This document shows, piece by piece, positions 52,857-61,813 of a stretch of 64,000 bases of DNA. Under the pieces are notes generated by a model. The model was not told the DNA's origin, made no database searches, and worked only from the letters and a program-made list of their open reading frames with translations. The stretch comes from an uncultured Lutibacter sp. (GTDB lineage: Bacteria > Bacteroidota > Bacteroidia > Flavobacteriales > Flavobacteriaceae). Both the position numbers and the translations under genes were made by a program. Every line of letters begins with the position of its first letter. Position 1 is the stretch's first letter. The DNA is taken from positions 28,724 through 92,723 of the forward strand of contig NZ_CANLZZ010000009.1 in NCBI RefSeq assembly GCF_947495725.1, given 5' to 3'.

Positions 52857-53267
52857 ATGAAAAAGTTAAAGTATTACATCGTATTAATTCTTATATGTAT
52901 CCCTTTTTTAACATATTCTCAAAATATTGTTTATAAACCAATAAATCCTTTTTTTGGTGGAGATACATTTAATTATCAGCAATTATTAGCTTCAGCTAAT
53001 GCTCAAAATAGTTTTGAAGAAGAATCTGACTTTAGTTTTGACCAAGGGTCGGATTTAGACAATTTTACAGAAACTTTAAATAGGCAGTTGTTAAACTCAT
53101 TATCTCAAGATTTGTTTCAACAAGAATTTGGAGATTCAGCTTTAACAGTAGGAACCTATGTTTTTGGGTCTTTGGTTGTTAAAATTTCTCCTTCAACCGA
53201 TGGTTTATCGGTAAATATTTTAGATACTACTACCGGAGAGCAAACACAAATTATTATACCAAACTAA
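52857..53267 (+). CDS. csgF: curli assembly protein CsgF
   Basis: A 136-residue secreted protein. After the signal peptide (ending LTYSQ) comes NIVYKPINPFFGGDTFNYQQLLASANAQN, the conserved CsgF segment that inserts into the CsgG pore from outside. The C-terminal GTYVFGSLVVKISPSTDGLSVNILDTTTGEQTQI matches the rest of the family. It couples secretion to nucleation at the cell surface. Position between csgE and csgG is as in other curli operons. Confidence 0.92.
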   Translation: MKKLKYYIVLILICIPFLTYSQNIVYKPINPFFGGDTFNYQQLLASANAQNSFEEESDFSFDQGSDLDNFTETLNRQLLNSLSQDLFQQEFGDSALTVGTYVFGSLVVKISPSTDGLSVNILDTTTGEQTQIIIPN

Positions 53268-53285
53268 AATAATACCCCCACTTAA

Positions 53286-54680
53286 ATGAACAAACTAATC
53301 AAATTTAGTGTTTACACTGTGTTAGTGTTTTTGACGAGTTGTGGAGCATTTTTTAATCAGCCAATAAAAATTTCAAAGGCTAGGATAGGTGAAAGTACCT
53401 CGCGTAAAAGTATTTTAGATACCATTTTACCTGCTACGGAAACAGTTGTTGGAGTCTATAAATTTAGAGACCATACGGGGCAGTATAAATTGGTGGAAAA
53501 TGGTTCAACTTTTAGTACTGCAGTTACTCAAGGAGGTACATCAATTCTTTTAAAATCATTAGAGGAGTCAAAGTGGTTTACTCCAATTGAGAGAGAAAAT
53601 ATTGGAAATTTACTTAATGAAAGACAAATAATCAGATCAACTAGGCAAGAGTATGCGGCAGACGCAAAACAAGATCAAACTACATCAATACCTCCATTAT
53701 TATTTGCAGGAATAATTTTAGAAGGAGGAGTTGTTTCCTACGATTCAAATATTATAACAGGTGGATCCGGAGCAAGATATTTTGGGGTTGGAGCTTCCAC
53801 GGAATATAGACAGGACAGAATTACAATTTATTTGAGAGCTGTTTCCACATCTAGTGGAAGAATATTAAAAAATGTATATGTGTCCAAAACAATTTTGTCT
53901 CAAGGTATTTCGGCAAATTTATTTAGATATGTGGATGTTAAACGTTTGTTAGAAGTTGAAACGGGAGTTACAAAAAATGAACCTACTCAACTTGCAATTA
54001 AAGAAGCAATAGACAAAGCAGTTGAATTGTTAATTATTGAAGGGGTAATAGATGGGTTATGGGTTCCAAAAGGTGGAGATAAGATCATTGAATATTTAAA
54101 GAGCGAATACAATAAAGAGAAAGAAGAAGCGGCAAGCACTGCACTGCTCGATAGAGAATTTGATGATAGAAGAGGGAGAATAGCTATTGGAGCATATGGT
54201 TCGTCATCTCATATATCTGGAGATTATTCTAATCCTGTTGGAAAAATGGGAGGCGGAGTTAAGTCAAAATTATTTTTAAAAAATCCTGCTTTAAGTTTAA
54301 GTTCTAATTTGGGCTATTTCGAATTAGAGAATGAAGATTCATTCAAGAAGAAATTTTTAAATTTGGATGTTAACCTAGACTACACAATTCTTCCCTACGA
54401 CAATTTTTCACCATATATTTATGGAGGTATAGGTTCTATAACAAATAATAGGGATTTAAAAGATATGCTTTTAAAGTTTCAATATGGTTTAGGAATAGAA
54501 TATTTACCATCAAATAAATTTGGATTGTATTTATTTGGCGAACAAAATTTAATGTTTAACGACAAGATTGATGATGTTGTTCAAGGTAAGAGAAATGATT
54601 ATTACTGGAAAATTGGTGCCGGGATTAATTTTTATTTTGGGAAACCATATAATAGAGCGAAAAAGGTATTATTTGAATAA
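53286..54680 (+). CDS. csgG: CsgG curli secretion channel with extra C-terminal beta-barrel-like domain
   Basis: A 464-residue outer-membrane lipoprotein (lipobox LTSC, C19). Residues 20 to about 280 are CsgG, which forms the nonameric curlin export pore: VVGVYKFRDHTGQYK, GTSILLKSLEESKWFTPIERENIGNLLNERQIIR, LLFAGIILEGGVVSYDSN, ITIYLRAVSTSSGRIL. E. coli CsgG ends there at about 277 residues. Here residues about 295-464 are alternating beta-strand segments (RIAIGAYGSSSHISG, LDVNLDYTILPYDNFSPYIYGGIG, KIGAGINFYFG) like a small outer-membrane barrel. How an added barrel fits a nonamer is unclear. Confidence 0.9.
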   Translation: MNKLIKFSVYTVLVFLTSCGAFFNQPIKISKARIGESTSRKSILDTILPATETVVGVYKFRDHTGQYKLVENGSTFSTAVTQGGTSILLKSLEESKWFTPIERENIGNLLNERQIIRSTRQEYAADAKQDQTTSIPPLLFAGIILEGGVVSYDSNIITGGSGARYFGVGASTEYRQDRITIYLRAVSTSSGRILKNVYVSKTILSQGISANLFRYVDVKRLLEVETGVTKNEPTQLAIKEAIDKAVELLIIEGVIDGLWVPKGGDKIIEYLKSEYNKEKEEAASTALLDREFDDRRGRIAIGAYGSSSHISGDYSNPVGKMGGGVKSKLFLKNPALSLSSNLGYFELENEDSFKKKFLNLDVNLDYTILPYDNFSPYIYGGIGSITNNRDLKDMLLKFQYGLGIEYLPSNKFGLYLFGEQNLMFNDKIDDVVQGKRNDYYWKIGAGINFYFGKPYNRAKKVLFE

Positions 54681-54696
54681 TTAAATAAAACTGAAT

Positions 54697-56208
54697 ATGA
54701 AAAAAGGAATTAAAATTGTTTTAATAGCTCTACTAAGTTTGTTTATAAATTGTAGTGAAGATACAATTGACTTACTTGGAGAGGGAGTAATAACAGGTAG
54801 GGTTGTTGAAGCAATCAGCTTTAGCCCAATTGAGAATGCAAAAATTACTTTAAGTTCTTCGAATAATACAGTTTTTACGGATGTAAATGGTTATTTTAAA
54901 TTTGATATTGTAGAGGAAGGTGATTATTCAATAAGCGCAACAAAAGAGGGGTATTTAACATCTTTTGAACCTGCAACAGTTTCTAAAGATGCTGTTGTAA
55001 ATGTTATATTTGAAATGGAAGATGATGATGCCTTAAACAAACCTCCAAGTACACCAATACTTTATTCACCAGAAGATGGAATTGAAAACCAAGAACTTTC
55101 TGTTGAGTTTGTATGGGGAGCCTCAGATCCTGATTTGGATGAAATTAAATATACTTTAGAATTAAAGAATGATCAAGATAATGAGCTTATAAAATTTGAG
55201 AATTTAACAGATACAATTTTTGTAGCATCCGATTTAAAATATGGAGTAAAGTATTTTTGGCAAGTAACGGCGAGTGATGATGTAAATGAAAATGTTTTAA
55301 GTCCATTAAGTTCATTTACCACAAGAATTGACCCAGAAAATAGATTCTTTTATGTGGAAAAAATATCAAGTAATAATGTAATATATTCTTCAGGCTATAA
55401 TGTGGCTGATGGTATTGTCGAAAATAAGGTTCAGTTAACATCAGAAAATATAAACAGTTGGAGACCTAGAAAAAATAACTCTTCCAATTTAATAGCATTT
55501 TTAAGAACATATAATAATGAAACTCATTTATTTACAATGAATTTGAATGGGGCGGATGTTAGACAAGTTACTTCACAAGTACCAGTAAAGGGGTACAATT
55601 TAGATAAAATGGATTTCTCTTGGTCTTCTAACGGAGATAGATTGCTGTATCCACATTACGATAAATTATATGTAATTAATAAAGATGGAAGTGGATTAAA
55701 ACTGATTTATCAAACTAGTGATGGAAGCTTTATTACAGAATGTGACTGGAGTAATGATGAAAGTATTATAGCATTAAAAACAAATGATATTACAGGATAT
55801 AACGTAAAAATTTATACAATTGATTTGGGTGGAAATATATTAACGAACGTTTTATCAGATGTTAAAGGAGCTGCAGGAGGAATTAATATATCTGTAGATA
55901 ATAAATTATTACTATATAGTTATGATGTATCTGAATTTGAGAATTTTAACGGTAGACAATTAGATTCTCATATTTATATATATAATTTTATTAGTGGAGA
56001 AACCTTTGACTTATCTCAAAGTAAAGAATCCGGAACTAACGATTTAGATCCAAGGTTTTCACCAAACGAAGCCGAAATAATTTTTGAAAATACTTCGAAT
56101 GATAATATTTCAACTAGTTATATATATAAAAGCGAATTTGATTTAAATAGTAATGATGATGACAGGACTCAATTATTTGAAAACGCACGAATGCCAGATT
56201 GGGAATAA
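54697..56208 (+). CDS. multidomain lipoprotein with CarboxypepD-like, FN3-like and propeller parts
   Basis: A 503-residue lipoprotein (lipobox FINC, C19). In order: a carboxypeptidase-regulatory-like domain (about 31-107, GVITGRVVEAISFSPIENAK), an FN3-like domain (about 118-210, STPILYSPEDGIENQELSVEFVWGASDPD), and a TolB/PD40-type propeller (about 217-503; FSWSSNGDRLLYPHYDKL, DPRFSPNEAEIIFENTS). It begins 17 bases after csgG and ends the operon. It is likely on the cell surface or in the periplasm; a role in holding fibres is a guess. Confidence 0.78.
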   Translation: MKKGIKIVLIALLSLFINCSEDTIDLLGEGVITGRVVEAISFSPIENAKITLSSSNNTVFTDVNGYFKFDIVEEGDYSISATKEGYLTSFEPATVSKDAVVNVIFEMEDDDALNKPPSTPILYSPEDGIENQELSVEFVWGASDPDLDEIKYTLELKNDQDNELIKFENLTDTIFVASDLKYGVKYFWQVTASDDVNENVLSPLSSFTTRIDPENRFFYVEKISSNNVIYSSGYNVADGIVENKVQLTSENINSWRPRKNNSSNLIAFLRTYNNETHLFTMNLNGADVRQVTSQVPVKGYNLDKMDFSWSSNGDRLLYPHYDKLYVINKDGSGLKLIYQTSDGSFITECDWSNDESIIALKTNDITGYNVKIYTIDLGGNILTNVLSDVKGAAGGINISVDNKLLLYSYDVSEFENFNGRQLDSHIYIYNFISGETFDLSQSKESGTNDLDPRFSPNEAEIIFENTSNDNISTSYIYKSEFDLNSNDDDRTQLFENARMPDWE

Positions 56209-56222
56209 CTAAAAAAAAGTAA

Positions 56223-56254
56223 AAAAACCGAATGTAATTACATTCGGTTTTTTT
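56223..56254 (+). terminator. terminator of the curli operon
   Basis: AAAAACCGAATGTAA and TTACATTCGGTTTTTTT form a perfect stem with a T7 tail, 15 bases after the last stop codon. Confidence 0.88.
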
Positions 56255-56281
56255 ATGTTTCATTATGTGAAAAAGAAGAAT

Positions 56282-56289
56282 TACTTTTG
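56282..56289 (+). promoter_or_regulatory. -7 element of purM
   Basis: TACTTTTG (56282-56289) fits TAnnTTTG; predicted leader about 17 bases. Confidence 0.5.
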
Positions 56290-56312
56290 CACATCAATAT
56301 AATTAAGGTACA

Positions 56313-57491
56313 ATGAGTTCAGAAGTAAGTAAAAGATACAGTCAAAGAGGGGTTTCGGCATCAAAAGAAGATGTTCATAATGCAATTAAAAATGTAGATA
56401 AGGGATTGTTTCCTAAAGCATTTTGTAAAGTTGTGCCAGATTATTTAACTGGAAACGATGATTATTGTTTAATTATGCACGCAGACGGAGCCGGTACAAA
56501 ATCGTCCTTAGCCTATATGTATTGGAAAGAAACTGGAGATATTTCTGTTTGGAAAGGAATTGCACAAGACGCCTTAATTATGAATATTGATGATTTATTG
56601 TGTATTGGAGCAACCGATAATATTATGCTATCTTCTACAATTGGAAGAAATAAAAATGTAATACCTGGTGAGGTAATTTCTGCCATTATAAACGGAACAG
56701 AGGAATTATTAAAAGATTTAAAAGGTTTTGGAGTTGAAATTCATTCTACAGGTGGAGAAACAGCTGATGTTGGTGATTTAGTGAGAACCATAATTGTAGA
56801 TTCGACAGTTACAGCACGGATGAAGCGTAGTGATGTTATTGATAATGCAAATATAAAACCAGGAGATGTAATAGTTGGTTTAGAATCATTTGGACAAGCA
56901 ACTTACGAAAAAGAATATAATGGAGGAATGGGTTCGAACGGATTAACTTCCGCTCGTCACGATGTATTTCATAAGTATTTGGCTAAAAAATTTCCAGAAA
57001 GTTTTGATGCCGCTGTACCAGAAGATTTAGTGTATTCAGGTAATGTAAAATTAACAGATTCAGTGGAGAACTCTCCAATTGATGCGGGTAAATTAGTGCT
57101 TTCACCAACACGCACCTATGCACCAATTATAAAAAACATTTTGGATAAATACAATGCTAAAACCATTCACGGTATGGTGCATTGTAGCGGAGGAGCGCAA
57201 ACTAAAATTCTTCATTTTATTGATAATTTACATATTGTTAAAGATAACATGTTTGCAATTCCACCACTTTTTAAATTAATTCAAGAGCAAAGTAAAACTG
57301 ATTGGAAAGAAATGTATCAAGTATTTAATTGTGGGCATAGAATGGAATTGTATGTTTCACCAGAAATTGCTGAAGACATTATTAAAATATCAAAATCATA
57401 TAACGTAAATGCCCAAATTATTGGAAAAGTTGAAGCTTCCAACACAAAGCGGTTAACAATTAAAAGCGAATTTGGAATTTTCGAATATTAG
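56313..57491 (+). CDS. purM: phosphoribosylformylglycinamidine cyclo-ligase (AIR synthase)
   Basis: A 392-residue enzyme of purine synthesis that closes the imidazole ring of AIR using ATP. The ATP-binding motif HADGAGTKSSLAYMYWKETGD and later STGGETADVGDLVRTI, GMVHCSGGAQTKIL and VFNCGHRMELYV fit the PurM-like superfamily and the long bacteroidotal form. It is monocistronic. Confidence 0.93.
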   Translation: MSSEVSKRYSQRGVSASKEDVHNAIKNVDKGLFPKAFCKVVPDYLTGNDDYCLIMHADGAGTKSSLAYMYWKETGDISVWKGIAQDALIMNIDDLLCIGATDNIMLSSTIGRNKNVIPGEVISAIINGTEELLKDLKGFGVEIHSTGGETADVGDLVRTIIVDSTVTARMKRSDVIDNANIKPGDVIVGLESFGQATYEKEYNGGMGSNGLTSARHDVFHKYLAKKFPESFDAAVPEDLVYSGNVKLTDSVENSPIDAGKLVLSPTRTYAPIIKNILDKYNAKTIHGMVHCSGGAQTKILHFIDNLHIVKDNMFAIPPLFKLIQEQSKTDWKEMYQVFNCGHRMELYVSPEIAEDIIKISKSYNVNAQIIGKVEASNTKRLTIKSEFGIFEY

Positions 57492-57579
57492 CTACTTTTC
57501 ATAAAAATTTAGTATATTTCATTAACTTTCTATTTATATAGTAAAAGTTGGTTGGGATAATAGTATCAAGAAATTAGTG

Positions 57580-57587
57580 TAAATTTG
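57580..57587 (+). promoter_or_regulatory. -7 element of prfA
   Basis: TAAATTTG (57580-57587) fits TAnnTTTG; predicted leader about 14 bases. Confidence 0.5.
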
Positions 57588-57607
57588 CAATCCAATAAAA
57601 ATAAAAA

Positions 57608-58684
57608 ATGTTAGATAAGTTACAAATAGTAAAACAACGTTTCGATGAGGTATCAGACTTAATTATCCAACCGGATATTATTTCAGATCAAAAACGCTAT
57701 ATACAAATAAATAAGGAGTATAAAGATTTAAGTGCGGTAATGAAAATAGCTGAAGAATATGAATCTTTACTAAATAATATTGAAGAGGCTAAGGAAATTA
57801 TTGCAGATGGTTCTGATGAAGAAATGACAGAAATGGCAAAAGCAGAACTTGAGGAGGCAACTGCTCAAATTCCAGAACTTGAAGAGAAAATTAAATTTAT
57901 GTTAATTCCAAAAGATCCTGAAGATGCCAAGAATGTAATAGTAGAAATTAGAGCAGGTACAGGAGGGGATGAAGCAAGTATTTTTGCAGGAGATTTATAC
58001 AGAATGTATACTAAGTATTGTTCTGATAAAGGCTGGAAAACTGAAGTAGAGGATATTAGTGAGGGAACTTCAGGTGGATTTAAAGAAATAATTTTTAGTG
58101 TTACTGGAAGTGATGTATACGGAGATATGAAGTTTGAGTCAGGTGTTCACCGTGTTCAACGTGTTCCACAAACTGAAACCCAAGGTAGAGTTCATACTTC
58201 TGCAGCAACTGTAATGGTACTACCTGAAGCGGAAGAATTTGATGTTGAATTAAAGCCAAGTGATATTCGTGTAGATTATTTTTGTTCTTCTGGACCTGGA
58301 GGTCAATCGGTAAATACAACATATTCGGCCGTACGTTTAACACACGTTCCTACTGGATTAGTGGCGCAATGTCAAGACCAAAAATCACAGCATAAGAATA
58401 AAGAAAAGGCTATGAAGGTTTTGCGTTCTCGTTTGTATGAACAAGAATTAGAAAAAAAGCTAGCTGCAGATTCGGAAAAAAGAAATTCTTTGGTTGCAAG
58501 TGGAGATCGTTCAGCTAAAATTAGAACTTATAATTATCCACAAGGACGTGTAACAGAACATAGAATTGGATTGACATTGTATGATTTATCTAATGTTATT
58601 AATGGAGATATTCATAAAATAGTTGAAGAATTAAAACTAGCTGAAAATACAGAAAAGTTAAAAGAATTAGGAGAGGTTTTATAA
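57608..58684 (+). CDS. prfA: peptide chain release factor 1
   Basis: A 358-residue class I release factor for UAA and UAG. The GGQ motif is in [43 protein letters not shown] is the RF1 form of the domain 2 sequence; RF2 differs there. There is no programmed frameshift, as expected for RF1. It has its own promoter and terminator. Confidence 0.96.
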   Translation: MLDKLQIVKQRFDEVSDLIIQPDIISDQKRYIQINKEYKDLSAVMKIAEEYESLLNNIEEAKEIIADGSDEEMTEMAKAELEEATAQIPELEEKIKFMLIPKDPEDAKNVIVEIRAGTGGDEASIFAGDLYRMYTKYCSDKGWKTEVEDISEGTSGGFKEIIFSVTGSDVYGDMKFESGVHRVQRVPQTETQGRVHTSAATVMVLPEAEEFDVELKPSDIRVDYFCSSGPGGQSVNTTYSAVRLTHVPTGLVAQCQDQKSQHKNKEKAMKVLRSRLYEQELEKKLAADSEKRNSLVASGDRSAKIRTYNYPQGRVTEHRIGLTLYDLSNVINGDIHKIVEELKLAENTEKLKELGEVL

Positions 58685-58710
58685 TTAACTTCGTACCACA
58701 GATTTCATTT

Positions 58711-58741
58711 AAAGCAAGAACTTCAGGTTCTTGCTTTTTTT
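58711..58741 (+). terminator. terminator after prfA
   Basis: AAAGCAAGAAC, loop TTCAG, GTTCTTGCTTT, then more T residues: a perfect 11-bp stem. Confidence 0.85.
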
Positions 58742-58787
58742 GTTTACAAATGAATTGGATTGAGTTTAACTATAAAATTATTCAATG

Positions 58788-58795
58788 TATATTTG
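58788..58795 (+). promoter_or_regulatory. -7 element of the ABC-F gene
   Basis: TATATTTG (58788-58795) fits TAnnTTTG; predicted leader about 19 bases. Confidence 0.5.
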
Positions 58796-58820
58796 CCGCT
58801 TTCGAAAAAACTAATAAAAT

Positions 58821-60452
58821 ATGATTACAGTTAACGACGTTTCCATAAAATTTGGAGGAACAACATTATTTGAAAATGTGTCATTTGCAATTAATGAAAA
58901 TGATAAAATTGCTTTGATGGGAAAGAATGGAGCTGGAAAATCAACATTACTAAAGATAATAGCTGGAGTAAAAACTCCAACTTCAGGAAATATTTCTTCT
59001 CCACTTGGAACCAAAATTGCTTATTTACCGCAACATTTATTAGCAAAAGATGAATCAACAGTTATGGAAGAGACTTCTAAAGCTTTTTCAGAAGTTTTCG
59101 AAATGAAAGACGAGATTGATAAAATTAATGAGCAATTAACCATTAGAACCGATTATGAAAGTGATGAATATATGAAACTAATTGAGCGTGTTTCTGAACT
59201 TAGTGAAAAGTTTTATGCTATTGAAGAGATAAATTATGAAGCTGAAGTTGAAAAAGTTTTAAAAGGTTTAGGGTTTGTTAGGGAAGACTTTCAAAGATCA
59301 ACATCGGAATTTTCTGGTGGATGGCGTATGCGAATAGAATTAGCTAAAATTTTATTGCAAAAACCCGACTTAATTTTATTGGATGAACCCACAAATCATA
59401 TAGATATTGAAAGTGTTCAATGGTTAGAAGATTTTTTAATAAATTCTGCCAAAGCCGTAATTGTAATTTCTCATGATAGAGCATTTGTAGATAATATTAC
59501 AAATAGAACTGTTGAGGTTACTATGGGTAAAATTTACGATTATAAAGCCACATATTCTCATTATTTAGAATTGAGAAAGGATAGACGGGCACATCAGCAG
59601 AAAGCGTTCGATGAGCAACAAAAAATGATTGCTGAAAATATGGAATTTATTGAACGTTTTAAAGGAACATATTCAAAAACAAATCAGGTTCAATCTCGTG
59701 TTCGAATGTTGGAAAAACTAAAGTTAGTAGAAGTTGACGAGATTGATTCTTCAGCCTTACGATTAAAATTCCCTCCATCTCCAAGAAGCGGGCAATATCC
59801 AGTTGTTGTGAGTGATTTATCTAAAAATTACGATAATCATGTTGTATTTAAAAATGCCAATCTTGTAATAGAACGAGGGGAAAAAGTTGCATTTTTAGGG
59901 AAAAATGGAGAGGGAAAATCAACCATGGTAAAAGCTATTATGGGTGAGATAAATTTTGAGGGTAAATTGGAAATTGGACATAATGTTAAAATCGGTTATT
60001 TTGCTCAAAATCAGGCGTCACTATTAGATGAAGAATTAACAGTGTTTGAAACAATAGATCAAATTGCTGTTGGTGATATCAGAACTCAAATTAAGAACTT
60101 GTTAGGAGCATTTATGTTTGGTGGAGATGATACAACCAAAAAAGTTAAAGTACTTTCGGGTGGTGAAAAAACACGTTTAGCTATGATTAAATTGTTGCTT
60201 GAACCTGTTAATGTATTAATTCTTGATGAACCAACAAATCATTTAGATATGAGAACAAAGGATATTATAAAGGTAGCCTTAAAGGATTTTGATGGAACTT
60301 TAATACTTGTTTCTCACGATCGTGACTTTTTAGATGGCCTGGCCGAAAAAGTTTTTGAGTTTGGGAATAAACGTGTTAAAGAGCATTTTGAAGATGTTGC
60401 TGGTTTTATGGCTCATAAAAAAATGGAAAGTTTAAAGGAAATAGAAAAATAG
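58821..60452 (+). CDS. ABC-F family ATPase (ribosome-associated, YbiT/EttA-like)
   Basis: A 543-residue protein with two ABC domains and no membrane part. Walker A motifs are GKNGAGKST and GKNGEGKST; signature motifs are FSGGWRMR and LSGGEKTRL; Walker B segments are LILLDEPTNHID and LILDEPTNHLD. Between them lies the P-site tRNA interaction motif linker (about 235-310, KAFDEQQKMIAENMEFIERFKGTYSK). ABC-F proteins act on stalled or initiating ribosomes. The exact subfamily cannot be decided by eye. Confidence 0.93.
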   Translation: MITVNDVSIKFGGTTLFENVSFAINENDKIALMGKNGAGKSTLLKIIAGVKTPTSGNISSPLGTKIAYLPQHLLAKDESTVMEETSKAFSEVFEMKDEIDKINEQLTIRTDYESDEYMKLIERVSELSEKFYAIEEINYEAEVEKVLKGLGFVREDFQRSTSEFSGGWRMRIELAKILLQKPDLILLDEPTNHIDIESVQWLEDFLINSAKAVIVISHDRAFVDNITNRTVEVTMGKIYDYKATYSHYLELRKDRRAHQQKAFDEQQKMIAENMEFIERFKGTYSKTNQVQSRVRMLEKLKLVEVDEIDSSALRLKFPPSPRSGQYPVVVSDLSKNYDNHVVFKNANLVIERGEKVAFLGKNGEGKSTMVKAIMGEINFEGKLEIGHNVKIGYFAQNQASLLDEELTVFETIDQIAVGDIRTQIKNLLGAFMFGGDDTTKKVKVLSGGEKTRLAMIKLLLEPVNVLILDEPTNHLDMRTKDIIKVALKDFDGTLILVSHDRDFLDGLAEKVFEFGNKRVKEHFEDVAGFMAHKKMESLKEIEK

Positions 60453-60466
60453 AAAGTTTTACAAAT

Positions 60467-60496
60467 AAAAAACCCAATCGAAAGATTGGGTTTTTA
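60467..60496. terminator. bidirectional terminator between ABC-F gene and rplT
   Basis: AACCCAATC, loop GAAA, GATTGGGTT with A6 before and T5 after. It can stop the plus-strand ABC-F gene and the minus-strand thrS-infC-rpmI-rplT operon, which ends at 60520. Confidence 0.85.
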
Positions 60497-60519
60497 TATA
60501 TAAGCAAGAAATTAAAAAT

Positions 60520-60864
60520 CTATTTTACTGAATCTACAACTGCCTTAAAAGCTTCTGGATTGTTCATAGCTAAATCTGCAAGAACCTTACGGTTCAATTC
60601 AATATTATTAGCTTTTACTTTTCCCATAAACTGTGAGTAAGACATTCCATACTGACGAGCTCCAGCGTTAATACGTTGAATCCATAATGCACGGAAAGTT
60701 CTTTTTTTGTTTTTACGGTCTCTGTAAGAATATAACATTCCTTTTTCAACCGCATTTTTTGCTACTGTGTAAACGTTTTTTCTACGTCCAAAGTAACCCT
60801 TTGCTTGCTTCAATATCTTTTTTCTTCTAGCTCTTGAAGCAACTGAATTTACTGATCTTGGCAT
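60520..60864 (-). CDS. rplT: 50S ribosomal protein L20
   Basis: A 114-residue basic protein: [62 protein letters not shown], then [18 protein letters not shown]. It binds 23S rRNA early in assembly. It is the last gene of the thrS-infC-rpmI-rplT operon. The 93-base gap to rpmI contains a small hairpin (GTATG-GCA-CATAC on the minus strand) that could be involved in L20 autoregulation, which is known in other bacteria. Confidence 0.98.
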   Translation of the reverse strand: MPRSVNSVASRARRKKILKQAKGYFGRRKNVYTVAKNAVEKGMLYSYRDRKNKKRTFRALWIQRINAGARQYGMSYSQFMGKVKANNIELNRKVLADLAMNNPEAFKAVVDSVK

Positions 60865-60957
60865 AATTTCAATTTGTTTTTTGTAGTAGGCGGTAAACTA
60901 AATTACACTTGTATGTGCCATACTCCAAGGTTAATTATTAAATTCCCTGTAACTTTA

Positions 60958-61155
60958 TTATTTTAAAGTTAACTGTTGTAAAATGTTAGCTTCATCTGAT
61001 TTATGTACTAAACCATCATGAGTTAACTTTAATTTACGTTTTTTACTTTTTTTAGTCAAAATATGACTTTTAAAAGCGTGTTTTCTCTTAATTTTTCCAG
61101 AACCAGTAAGCTTAAAACGCTTCTTAGCACTAGATTTTGTTTTCATTTTAGGCAT
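60958..61155 (-). CDS. rpmI: 50S ribosomal protein L35
   Basis: A 65-residue very basic protein: [40 protein letters not shown], ending ILQQLTLK. Typical for L35, between infC and rplT. The gap to infC is 76 bases. Confidence 0.97.
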   Translation of the reverse strand: MPKMKTKSSAKKRFKLTGSGKIKRKHAFKSHILTKKSKKRKLKLTHDGLVHKSDEANILQQLTLK

Positions 61156-61231
61156 TTTTCTTCTACTTTTTTAGACTTGCTTAATATTTTTTCTTTAATT
61201 TAATCTATATTAAGATTACAAATAAAGCTTA

Positions 61232-61792
61232 TTATTTCTTTTTTGGAGCAATGTACATAATCATACGTTTACCTTCTAATTTAGGCATTTGCTCAACCTT
61301 TCCGTATTCTTCTAATTCCGTTGCTAAACGTAATAACAGAATATGACCTTGATCTTTGTATATAATAGATCTACCTTTAAAGAATACAAAAGCTTTTAAT
61401 TTAGCTCCATCTTGTAAAAATTTAAGGGCGTGTTTCTTCTTAAATTCAAAATCGTGTTCATCTGTATTTGGTCCAAATCGAATTTCTTTAACAACAACTT
61501 TTGAAGCTTTTGATTTTTGAGCCTTTTCTCTCTTTTTTTGTTCGTAAAGAAACTTTTTGTAATCAATAATTTTACAAACAGGTGGAACAGCTTTAGGTGA
61601 TATCTCAACTAAATCTAGTTCTTGTTCTCTGGCCAAAGATTTTGCTTTGGAAAGAGAATATACCCCAACTTCAACGTTGTCACCAACTAACCGGACTTCT
61701 TCAACATATTTAATGTGTTCATTAATTCTATGCTGGTCCTCCTTAATTACTCTCCAAGGTTTTCTTCCCCCTGATCTTCTCTTGATTGCTAT
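61232..61792 (-). CDS. infC: translation initiation factor IF-3, probable AUA start
   Basis: A 186-residue IF-3 when read from ATA at 61792. The frame from the first standard start codon (TTG at 61636) yields only 134 residues and removes much of the N-terminal domain. Upstream of it, in the same frame and without a stop, lies clear IF-3 sequence: [53 protein letters not shown]. Bacteroidota IF-3 proteins usually start MAIR, and here the matching codons are ATA GCA ATC AAG. A stop (TAG) lies eight codons further up, and no ATG, GTG or TTG precedes the conserved start. A rare start codon in infC recalls the AUU of E. coli, which permits autoregulation. Confidence 0.85.
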   Translation of the reverse strand: MAIKRRSGGRKPWRVIKEDQHRINEHIKYVEEVRLVGDNVEVGVYSLSKAKSLAREQELDLVEISPKAVPPVCKIIDYKKFLYEQKKREKAQKSKASKVVVKEIRFGPNTDEHDFEFKKKHALKFLQDGAKLKAFVFFKGRSIIYKDQGHILLLRLATELEEYGKVEQMPKLEGKRMIMYIAPKKK

Positions 61793-61813
61793 AACAGTAA
61801 GTTTTAAATTAAA

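Noticed and set aside
57608..58684. Release factor 2 with a programmed frameshift
   Set aside because: The frame is uninterrupted, and the sequence around [18 protein letters not shown] is RF1-type.
61637..61792. IF-3 as a truncated gene beginning at TTG 61636
   Set aside because: Conserved N-terminal IF-3 sequence continues in frame upstream, so the gene is whole with an unusual start codon.
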